This document shows, in pieces, positions 1-5,162 of a DNA stretch of 7,369 nucleotides. The position numbers and the translations under genes were made by a program. Each line of letters begins with the position of its first letter. Positions within the stretch are counted from its first letter, which is position 1. The notes under the pieces were generated by a model. The model had not been told where the DNA came from, ran no database searches, and was given only the letters and a program-made list of their open reading frames with translations. The stretch is from Halococcaceae archaeon (lineage in GTDB: Archaea; Halobacteriota; Halobacteria; Halobacteriales; Halalkalicoccaceae): NCBI GenBank assembly GCA_007129135.1, contig SKWB01000366.1, forward strand, positions 1 to 7,369, given 5' to 3'.

Positions 1-453
1 GACCACCAGACGCCCTTCACCAGCGCGGTCCCTCTGTTCCGCGCCCTCGCGGTCGCCGTCGAGGAGATCACCGAGGAGGGCTTGCCCGCCAGGATCCGGC
101 GTCACCGCCGGCAGGCCGAGGCGTTTCGCCGGGGGTTCGCTGCGGTGGGCCTCGATCCCTTCCCGGACGCGCGCGGGGTTACCGTCCGGTCGAACACCGT
201 GACGGCGACGGCGCTCCCCGACTCGGTGAAGGGGAACCCGACCGAGTTCTTCGACGCCGTGAGCGAGAGAAACGTCTCGATCAGCGGCGGGCAGGCACAC
301 CTGGGTGGAGAGATATTCCGCGTGAGCAACATGGGTCGGCTCAGCTCCGAAGACGTCCTCAGAGGGGTGCGAACCGTCGGCGAGGCGCTCACCGATGTCG
401 GCGTCGACGCCGACGTCGAGGCGGGAATCGCCACGGCCGACGCCGAACTCTGA
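1..453 (+). CDS. Class V PLP-dependent aminotransferase, C-terminal part (5' end outside window)
   Basis: The open frame enters at base 1 without a start and ends at TGA 451-453, giving the last 150 residues of the protein. An apparent start inside it (TTG at 82) is not needed, because the upstream residues (DHHQTPFTSAVPLFRAL) are already conserved family sequence. This resembles the 'TPFTP...L..AL' segment of the alanine/serine-glyoxylate aminotransferase type. Near the end, GGQAHLGGEIFRVSNMG matches the family's GQG...G.IFRIGHMG region, whose Arg binds the substrate carboxylate. The PLP-binding lysine lies upstream of the window. Known family members move amino groups between small amino acids and 2-oxo acids such as glyoxylate or pyruvate. 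The substrate here cannot be fixed, and alternatives include an aspartate or phosphoserine-type aminotransferase. The gene converges on the next one with no spacer. Confidence 0.85.
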   Translation, partial: DHQTPFTSAVPLFRALAVAVEEITEEGLPARIRRHRRQAEAFRRGFAAVGLDPFPDARGVTVRSNTVTATALPDSVKGNPTEFFDAVSERNVSISGGQAHLGGEIFRVSNMGRLSSEDVLRGVRTVGEALTDVGVDADVEAGIATADAEL

Positions 454-927
454 TCAGTCGTCTCCCGCGTCGCTTCCGTCCGTTCTGCCGGTTTCGTCCC
501 CCTCGTCCTCCTCGATGTCGATCACGGTGTGGTCCTCGGCCGGCGAGAACGAGCGCCCGGAGGTGACCCGTCGAACCGCACGTTCGGCGGCCAGCCCGAG
601 TTCGCGGTCGCTCACGGCCCTGACTGCCGTCTTCCCGATCAGCCCACCGACCGTGTAGCCGAGCGTCTGTTCGGCCATCCCGCCGGGCGTGACCTGACCG
701 ATCGTCCGGCGGACGACGAGCCGGCCGACGAACTGCCCGGTGATCTCGCCGACCCGCTCGAAGTCGACGGGTCTGTCGCTCTCGATGCCGAAGAGGACGG
801 CCTCCCAGTCGATCGCCTGGAGCAGCGAGAGGGCACCCTCCGCGGTGAAGTACGCCTCCATCCCCTGCTCGATCGCGTTCTCGACGTTCCGGGGCGTTCG
901 ATCCATGGCAGTGAGGAGGTCGTCCAC
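454..927 (-). CDS. Hypothetical haloarchaeal protein with acidic C-terminal tail; 5' end uncertain
   Basis: A 157-residue frame read from GTG 927-925, with an alternative ATG at 906-904 (residue 8). I do not recognise the family. Residues 1-75 look alpha-helical and charged. Residues 76-105 are glycine-rich and moderately hydrophobic (TPGGMAEQTLGYTVGGLIGK), too weak to call a membrane segment with confidence. Residues 136-157 form an Asp/Glu/Gly-rich, probably disordered tail. Neither start has a convincing Shine-Dalgarno motif. The same frame continues upstream through TGA 966-964 into a coding-like stretch starting at ATG 1023-1021, so this may be the remainder of a longer gene broken by one stop codon. 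Its own stop (454-456) directly abuts the stop of the convergent aminotransferase. Coding is supported by codon-position composition, but the exact N-terminus is not. Confidence 0.7.
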   Translation of the reverse strand: MDDLLTAMDRTPRNVENAIEQGMEAYFTAEGALSLLQAIDWEAVLFGIESDRPVDFERVGEITGQFVGRLVVRRTIGQVTPGGMAEQTLGYTVGGLIGKTAVRAVSDRELGLAAERAVRRVTSGRSFSPAEDHTVIDIEEDEGDETGRTDGSDAGDD

Positions 928-963
928 GCCGGAGAGGGTCGTCCCTGCCTCTGCGCGGACGGG

Positions 964-1023
964 TCAGCCCTGGCCGTACGTCATCCGAACCAGGTGCTCG
1001 GTGCCACCCTCGGGGACCTCCAT
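964..1023 (-). other. Short coding-like ORF (19 codons) in frame with the downstream hypothetical gene
   Basis: ATG 1023-1021 opens MEVPEGGTEHLVRMTYGQG and stops at TGA 966-964. Twelve further sense codons then lead, in the same frame, to GTG 927. G or C occupies the third position in 17 of the 19 codons but the second position in only about 8, which is the pattern of real haloarchaeal coding sequence. A minus-strand TATA-like sequence (tataac, 1070-1065) lies about 44 bases upstream of this ATG. The stretch may be the true N-terminus of the 454-927 gene, cut off by a nonsense change or a base-call error, or it may be a separate leader peptide. Confidence 0.45.
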
Positions 1024-1062
1024 CTCCAGGTCACTTCGTCGCCGCTCCGAGTTGGACCCGAC

Positions 1063-1088
1063 GTGTTATAGGGGTCGGGTGGGAGGGA
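1063..1088 (+). promoter_or_regulatory. TATA-like element and purine-rich stretch upstream of the small membrane protein
   Basis: gttata at 1065-1070 is centred about 27 bases before ATG 1094, the spacing expected if transcription starts at or next to the start codon (leaderless). A Shine-Dalgarno-like gggaggg at 1081-1087 sits 6 bases before the ATG. It would be left out of a leaderless transcript, so the two signals point to different initiation modes. Read on the other strand, the same AT-rich spot (tataac) could serve the divergent minus-strand gene. Confidence 0.5.
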
Positions 1089-1093
1089 TCAAC

Positions 1094-1375
1094 ATGGAGC
1101 GGTATCTCACCTACCAGGGCACGGTGACCGCCGCGGGGCTCCTCGTCGGGACGTGGGGTCTCCTCCACGTCATCTCGGGCGACCCGGGTGCCGGCGCCGT
1201 CTTGCTCCTCGTCGGCGGGTTCGGCATGGCGCTCACGGCGGTCGTGCAGGTGTGGCGATCCGACCCGGAGACGCGCTCGGTCCCCGAGGGTCGGACCTAC
1301 TTCGTCACCATGGTCGGCCTCGCCGTCGTCTTCACCGCCGCGACGTATCAGGTGCTCACGCTGTTGCTGTTCTGA
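1094..1375 (+). CDS. Small three-segment membrane protein, unknown function
   Basis: Encodes 93 residues and ends at TGA 1373-1375. The frame is open much further upstream, but ATG 1094 is preferred: a TATA-like element lies 27 bases before it, a GGGAGGG motif 6 bases before it, and the upstream frame lies over the opposite-strand gene. Three hydrophobic segments fill most of the protein: about residues 11-28, 33-54 and 69-93, the last reaching the C-terminus (QVLTLLLF). The loop at 55-68 is charged (WRSDPETRSVPEGR). There is no signal peptide-like cleavage region and no recognisable catalytic motif. It looks like one of the many small membrane proteins of haloarchaea for which no function can be assigned from sequence. 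It converges with the zinc-ribbon-like gene downstream. Confidence 0.75.
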   Translation: MERYLTYQGTVTAAGLLVGTWGLLHVISGDPGAGAVLLLVGGFGMALTAVVQVWRSDPETRSVPEGRTYFVTMVGLAVVFTAATYQVLTLLLF

Positions 1376-1392
1376 GCCCGCTCGCCGGACCG

Positions 1393-1419
1393 TTCGGTCG
1401 GACGACCCCGGAAACGGGG
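1393..1419. terminator. Possible hairpins between convergent genes
   Basis: The 51-bp gap between two convergent genes holds ccccg-gaaa-cgggg at 1406-1419, a perfect 5-bp GC stem closed by a GNRA-type GAAA loop on the plus strand. Just before it is the partly self-complementary gaccgttcggtc. The position suits transcript ends from both sides. No T-tract follows on either strand, so a role in termination or 3'-end stabilisation is only suggested. Confidence 0.3.
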
Positions 1420-1426
1420 AGCGATC

Positions 1427-1807
1427 TCACTCGTAGCCCTCGGAGGCAGCGCTGCGGTCGATGATCGCCACGGCACCGAGCGTGAGCACGTTGGGGTGAA
1501 ACTCGCCGAACGGGTCGTGGTAGCCGGTCGGTTCGAGGGTCGCCTCGATCACCGCCTGCTCTGCCGCCCGGACGCCCATCGTCTCGGCCACGGTCGCTCC
1601 CAACTGGTCGGGACAGGCGATCTCCAGCAGCTCCCAGGTGTGGCCCTCGTACTCCAGACAGCTCACGCGAACGCGGTCACCGGCCCCGAGCGTCCGACCG
1701 CAAGCGGTGCAGGTGGTCGTTCCCCGCGAGTCGACGCCGATCGCGAAGCTCCCGGCGACCGTGCCGGTGAACCGGCTCCGCAGCTCCCTGTCGCGGTCGA
1801 CGGTCAT
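1427..1807 (-). CDS. Small cysteine-rich, zinc-ribbon-like hypothetical protein
   Basis: Encodes 126 residues from ATG 1807-1805 to TGA 1429-1427. The family is not recognised. Four cysteines and a histidine could make a metal site: C33-x2-C36 (CTACGRTL, a typical zinc knuckle followed by 'GAGDRVRV'), C50, H56 and C65 (IACPDQ). Residues 12-65 look beta-rich and resemble a zinc ribbon or treble clef. Residues 70-90 look helical (ATVAETMGVRAAEQAVIEA). Residues 104-116 (HPNVLTLGAVAIID) form a hydrophobic strand region. It lies 32 bases downstream of the MFS gene on the same strand, so co-transcription is likely. A weak TATA-like cgatacc (1837-1831) sits about 27 bases before the ATG and could give it its own leaderless start. 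Metal binding is inferred from cysteine spacing only; DNA binding or another role cannot be chosen. Confidence 0.75.
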   Translation of the reverse strand: MTVDRDRELRSRFTGTVAGSFAIGVDSRGTTTCTACGRTLGAGDRVRVSCLEYEGHTWELLEIACPDQLGATVAETMGVRAAEQAVIEATLEPTGYHDPFGEFHPNVLTLGAVAIIDRSAASEGYE

Positions 1808-1839
1808 CGGAGTCCGCTACGGTGCGGTTCGGTATCGAC

Positions 1840-3051
1840 CTATCGCTCGGGCTGGAACGACGCCTCCATCGGGAGATCGATCCGCAGGAACAGCGGGACG
1901 GTGACGAGCGCGATCAGCGCCTCCATCGCCGCGACGACGAGGAACGCGGTGAGGTAGCCGTAGGCGCCGGCGACGGTTCCCCCCACGAGGAAGCCGGTGA
2001 GGAAGCCGAGGCTCCCCGCGGCGTTGAAGCCGGCCATCGCGACCCCCCGTTCGCCGTCGTCGGCGAGGTCGGTGACGAGCGCCATCGTCGCGGGGGCGAT
2101 GAACGCGCCGAGGACGCCCACGAGAACCATCCCCGCCCCGGCCAGCACGAGCGAGGGGGCGAGGCCGACGAACGCGATGGCGCCGCCGTAGCAGACCGAT
2201 CCGAGGACGATCGGGATCGTCCGACCGATCCGGTCCGAGAGCATCCCCATCGGGAACTGCAACAGCGCGAACGGGACGAAGAAGAGCGCGAGGACGATCC
2301 CCGTCTCGGACGGGCTCAGGCCGAAGACCTCCCGGAAGTAGAAGACGCCCGTCAGCGAGAAGAAGCCGGCCGTCAGCCGATCGACGAAGCCGAACGTGTA
2401 GGGGAGGGTGAGCGTGGGGGTGTGCGAGAGCCCGGCGAGGACGTCCCGAACGCCCCTTCGCGTCGACTCGGGCGCGCGATCGGTGACGAGCGCGAGCAGC
2501 GGGACGACCGCGAGCAGGAGGACGCCGGCGACGAGCAGCGGTGCGAGGGGGGTGAGCGAGGCGAGTTGACCGCCGAACGGCGCGCCGCTGGCGGTCCCGA
2601 AGCCGATCGCGAGCCCAGCGGCGCCCATGTTCGCCCCGCGGCCGCCGGGGAGGTCCATCAGCATCGTGACCGAGAGCGAGAACGCGGCGATCGTGAACGC
2701 GCCCTGGACGAAGCGGACGGCGAGCACGGCGGTAAAGCCCATGTCGACGCCGAGACTCGGTGCCACCGCGAGCAGCAGGTAGCCCGTCGCTCCGCCGAGC
2801 GCACCGACCGCGATGAACGGTGTCCGTCGACCCACGCGATCGGAGAGCGCCCCCCAGAGCCCGGCGAAGAGGACGAAGCCGGCGAACTCGCTCACGAGAA
2901 ACCACATGCTCGGGTCGAGGTCGGTGCTCGCCCCGAGCGCGTCGACGATCTCCGCGATCCCCGGATAGAGCAGCACCTGCGCGAGCAGAACGGCGAAGAT
3001 CACGCTCGCGAGGACGGCACGATCACGACCGATCCGCGTCACGGAGACCAC
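1840..3051 (-). CDS. Major facilitator superfamily transporter, multidrug-efflux-like
   Basis: Encodes 403 residues, the usual length for a 12-segment MFS protein, and acts in the cell membrane. Both halves carry the MFS motif A in the loop after segments 2 and 8: GALSDRVGRRT (residues 67-77) and GMLSDRIGRT (269-278). A glycine/proline stretch around 150-163 (GFGTASGAPFGGQL) corresponds to motif C in segment 5, typical of drug/proton antiporters. A related glycine-rich segment at 341-358 lies in the second half. The charged central loop is about 191-206. The GTG start at 3051-3049 is favoured because a TATA-like aattat lies about 28 bases upstream, as in a leaderless transcript. The zinc-ribbon-like gene follows 32 bases later on the same strand. 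Export of a small molecule is the likely role; the substrate is unknown, and sugar or metabolite transport is not excluded. Confidence 0.9.
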   Translation of the reverse strand: MVSVTRIGRDRAVLASVIFAVLLAQVLLYPGIAEIVDALGASTDLDPSMWFLVSEFAGFVLFAGLWGALSDRVGRRTPFIAVGALGGATGYLLLAVAPSLGVDMGFTAVLAVRFVQGAFTIAAFSLSVTMLMDLPGGRGANMGAAGLAIGFGTASGAPFGGQLASLTPLAPLLVAGVLLLAVVPLLALVTDRAPESTRRGVRDVLAGLSHTPTLTLPYTFGFVDRLTAGFFSLTGVFYFREVFGLSPSETGIVLALFFVPFALLQFPMGMLSDRIGRTIPIVLGSVCYGGAIAFVGLAPSLVLAGAGMVLVGVLGAFIAPATMALVTDLADDGERGVAMAGFNAAGSLGFLTGFLVGGTVAGAYGYLTAFLVVAAMEALIALVTVPLFLRIDLPMEASFQPER

Positions 3052-3063
3052 GTTTCCAGTACT

Positions 3064-3083
3064 CCCCGAACGGGGATAATTCG
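3064..3083 (-). promoter_or_regulatory. Promoter of the MFS gene with a palindrome next to the TATA box
   Basis: On the minus strand cgaattat (3083-3076) is centred about 28 bases before the GTG start at 3051. Immediately downstream of it, between TATA and start, is the perfect 12-bp palindrome CCCCGAACGGGG (3064-3075). A repressor bound there could block the initiation complex, a common layout for transporter promoters. It is a short GC palindrome in a GC-rich genome, so chance is possible. Confidence 0.45.
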
Positions 3084-3108
3084 TCCGTTCGACCCCGCAA
3101 CCCGACGA

Positions 3109-4329
3109 CTACTCGATCGGGACGATCCGCACGCCGGCGCGTGTCTCCACCTCGCCACCCTCGGTGACGACGACCGGAACGACGCCGTCGACTGCGGCAG
3201 CCGCGGCCCGACCGACCGCCTCGTCGACGTCGCTCTCGGTGACCACGACGGCCAGCCCAACCGGCCAGGCGGCGACGCGGAACCCGACGTCCTCGCCCTC
3301 CGTCACCGCCTCCTCACCGAACGCCGATTCGAGGCGCGCCCGGACACGGTCGACGAACTCCCCCGGCTCGTCCTCGTCCCCGTCGCCGTCATCGTCCCCG
3401 TTCCCACCTTCGCCCTCAGCCGGGGTCAGTTCGCCGTGGACCGCCTCTACGGTCCGCATGGGGACGCCGAGCGTCGTCTCGTCGCTCCCGGCGAACAGCA
3501 GGCTCGCCGCGCGGAACTCCTCGCCCTCCAGCACACCGATGAGACTGCCGGAGTCCCCGCCTGCGCTCATCGGTCCGTAGATGTCGAGACCGACGAACTT
3601 CGCCGGGCGATCGAAGAAGCCGCCGACCTCGATCCGGCCGTCGACGCCCCGGAGGTCGCCCGTCGTCACGTCGGTCGTCCGCCCGCCTTTGGTGAACTCC
3701 TCGTCCTCGTCGATGTCGGCCTCGGTCCAGCCGACGAGCCTCCCCACGCCGAGTATCTCGTCGTCGATATCGCTCGGGTCGACCGCGACGAGCGCGCTGT
3801 CGCTCTCGTTCTCCTCGTCCTCTCGCACCTCGCTCCACTCGACGAGTTCGCCGACCGCGTCCCCCTCGTCCCCGCCGTCGGCGACGCCGGGCTGGAGGAA
3901 GGCGTCGCCCTCCTCGGCGACATCGACCGGGGCGGCGACGTGTGCGTTGGTGAGTACGACCGTCTCCCCGGTCTCGGTCTCCAGTACCGTCGAGCCCATC
4001 GTTCCGGTCGTGATCTCGGGGTGACCGCCGGAGACGCCACCGGGTGCGGGCCTGAGTCGCTCCTGTCTGTCCTCCTCCTGGAGCACCGACTGTATCCTCA
4101 CGTCGCCCACCTGCTGGACGTCCGTCCGGACGGTGACGCCGTCGAACTCGACCGTCTCCGGGATTCTGTGTTCGGGCTCGAGCTGCGCGTCGGCCACCTT
4201 CTCCTTCACGAGCACGACGAGACAGGTCTCGTCGGTCTTACAGCCCTGCTCGCGGCGCTTTCCGATACAGGTGCCGATCACGTGCGGGAGCGCCTCGAGG
4301 CGCTCTCTCGTCTCGCGCGGAACGTCCAT
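3109..4329 (-). CDS. Trypsin-like serine protease, NAL1-like, with an extra C-terminal domain
   Basis: Encodes 406 residues with no signal peptide or membrane segment, so probably cytoplasmic. Residues 1-75 form an N-terminal domain seen in NAL1-type trypsin-like proteins (HVIGTCIGKR, then TDETCLVVLVKEK, then LEPEHRIPE). The chymotrypsin-fold domain spans about 100-300 and holds a full catalytic triad: His130 in VVLTNAHVA, Asp177 in ESDSALV, and Ser260 in GGDSGSLIG. The acidic stretches at 136-176 and 203-211 look like haloadapted surface loops. A disordered acidic linker (307-323) leads to a roughly 80-residue alpha/beta domain (324-406) that I do not recognise. ATG 4329 is preceded by a TATA-like gttaag about 26 bases upstream, fitting a leaderless start. 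The gene is divergent from the four-segment membrane protein, whose N-terminus is nearly identical (MD-VPRET..RL). Protease fold is clear; substrate and biological role are unknown. Confidence 0.85.
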   Translation of the reverse strand: MDVPRETRERLEALPHVIGTCIGKRREQGCKTDETCLVVLVKEKVADAQLEPEHRIPETVEFDGVTVRTDVQQVGDVRIQSVLQEEDRQERLRPAPGGVSGGHPEITTGTMGSTVLETETGETVVLTNAHVAAPVDVAEEGDAFLQPGVADGGDEGDAVGELVEWSEVREDEENESDSALVAVDPSDIDDEILGVGRLVGWTEADIDEDEEFTKGGRTTDVTTGDLRGVDGRIEVGGFFDRPAKFVGLDIYGPMSAGGDSGSLIGVLEGEEFRAASLLFAGSDETTLGVPMRTVEAVHGELTPAEGEGGNGDDDGDGDEDEPGEFVDRVRARLESAFGEEAVTEGEDVGFRVAAWPVGLAVVVTESDVDEAVGRAAAAAVDGVVPVVVTEGGEVETRAGVRIVPIE

Positions 4330-4351
4330 GCGGTGAGGAGGGTGGGGAGGC

Positions 4352-4386
4352 CCTTAACTCACCAGCGCGAGGTGTAAGTGTAATAG
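4352..4386. promoter_or_regulatory. Divergent promoter pair with an imperfect inverted repeat
   Basis: A minus-strand TATA-like gttaag (4357-4352) lies about 26 bases before ATG 4329, and a plus-strand gtaatag (4380-4386) about 27 bases before ATG 4410. Both spacings fit leaderless transcripts. Between and overlapping them is an imperfect inverted repeat: CTTA (4353-4356), a 3-base interruption, CACC (4360-4363), a 7-base spacer, then GGTGTAAG (4371-4378). The right side also contains the hexamer GTGTAA twice in tandem (4372-4383). One regulator bound here could control both genes together. Confidence 0.55.
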
Positions 4387-4409
4387 GCAGGAGCCTGAAC
4401 GTTCCGCCG

Positions 4410-5102
4410 ATGGACGACGTACCACGCGAGACGCTCGCCCGGCTGAGCGCGGAGGGCCGGAGCACGCTCGACGGGCAGATCGCAACGCTCGACGCGATCG
4501 ACTCGAAGGCACACTCGATCCTGCAGGTGAACGTCGCGCTCGCGACGCTCGTCTTCACCGCGCTCGCGATCCCCGCGGGGTTCGACCGGGAGGCAGCCGC
4601 CGCGTTCGCCAACCCCTACTCGATCGCCGGTTTCCTCGCGCTCGTGCTGTCGGCCGCGCTCGCCGGCCTCCTCTACACCGCCACGAGCCGGTACGGCGGG
4701 CTCGGACCCGATGCGCTCGACAGCGCGGTCGAAGACGGGCTCTCCGAATCGGAGTTCGACGCCAGACTCGTCGCCAGCTACGCGACCTGGCTCCGCGCGA
4801 ACCGCCGGACGAACGCGCGAAAAGCCCCGCTGGTGACGCTCTCGGTACTCCTGCTCGTGGCCGCCGTCGCCGGCCTCGGGCTCGGCGCGGTCGACGCGCT
4901 CTGGACGGTCCCTCTCTCCCTCCTCCTCGTGACGCTCCTCGGCCTCCTCGCCCTCGCTGCGATCTCCGGGCTCCCGCGACAGCTCTCGCGCTGGTGGCGC
5001 GTCCGCGCCGGCGGCTCGGTCGCCGACGGTCCCGAGACCGCAGTGCTCGAGGCCGAGCCGTTCGCGGGCCTCCAGACCGGGGTCGACGCGGACGCGGAGT
5101 GA
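4410..5102 (+). CDS. Four-segment membrane protein with DxKA motif, SLATT/Pycsar-effector-like
   Basis: Encodes 230 residues. A soluble helical start (1-35) ends in I-D31-S-K33-A...ILQVN41, directly entering membrane segment 1 (about 37-56). Segment 2 is about 70-92, segments 3 and 4 about 140-161 and 166-187. Between the hairpins lies a charged loop (93-139) with an acidic helix, then a basic patch (LRANRRTNARKA) just before segment 3. The C-terminus (about 195-230) is soluble. A D-x-K-A..(I/L)L..N motif before the first of paired membrane helices is seen in the SLATT/Pycsar-type 2TM effectors of nucleotide-signalling defence systems and in uncharacterised haloarchaeal membrane proteins. Here two hairpins are present rather than one, and no nucleotide cyclase or synthase gene is visible. 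ATG 4410 fits a TATA-like element 27 bases upstream. It is divergent from the protease gene. The membrane topology is well supported; the effector relationship is tentative. Confidence 0.8.
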   Translation: MDDVPRETLARLSAEGRSTLDGQIATLDAIDSKAHSILQVNVALATLVFTALAIPAGFDREAAAAFANPYSIAGFLALVLSAALAGLLYTATSRYGGLGPDALDSAVEDGLSESEFDARLVASYATWLRANRRTNARKAPLVTLSVLLLVAAVAGLGLGAVDALWTVPLSLLLVTLLGLLALAAISGLPRQLSRWWRVRAGGSVADGPETAVLEAEPFAGLQTGVDADAE

Positions 5103-5124
5103 GTCGGCGAAAACTGCCGTTATT

Positions 5125-5160
5125 GCTGGTTATATCTTCACCCAGCTATATGCACGACAT
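5125..5160 (+). promoter_or_regulatory. metYX promoter with inverted repeat around the TATA box
   Basis: ttatat (5130-5135) is centred about 30 bases before ATG 5163, which implies a very short or absent 5' leader. A second AT-rich hexamer (ctatat, 5146-5151) is too close to the ATG to be the TATA box of this start. The TATA box is bracketed by an inverted repeat, GCTGG (5125-5129) and CCAGC (5142-5146), with a 12-base spacer. This could be an operator. No riboswitch-like leader fits in the space available. Confidence 0.5.
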
Positions 5161-5162
5161 AC

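Noticed and set aside
740..1093. Upstream extension of the small membrane protein gene to ATG 740
   Set aside because: The extra residues are Ser/Arg-rich, lie over the opposite-strand gene, and precede a good promoter and ribosome-site candidate at ATG 1094.
1817..2905. A 362-codon minus-strand frame overlapping the MFS gene
   Set aside because: Arg-rich shadow frame of the transporter gene; the transporter frame has 12 hydrophobic segments and both A motifs.
3365..3420. Repeated cgtcc/cgtcg units that look like a tandem repeat
   Set aside because: They encode the Asp/Glu/Gly linker of the protease on the minus strand; the repetition follows from GAC, GAG and GGG codons and is not a separate element.
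1822..4377. An 851-codon open frame on the plus strand
   Set aside because: It lies antisense to the MFS and protease genes, both of which have clear family motifs. Its product is a low-complexity Arg/Glu/Asp-rich sequence, the usual shadow of GC-rich codon bias.
5105..5119. cggc-gaaaact-gccg hairpin as terminator of the membrane protein gene
   Set aside because: Only a 4-bp stem and no clear T-tract follows; it is too weak to list as a feature.
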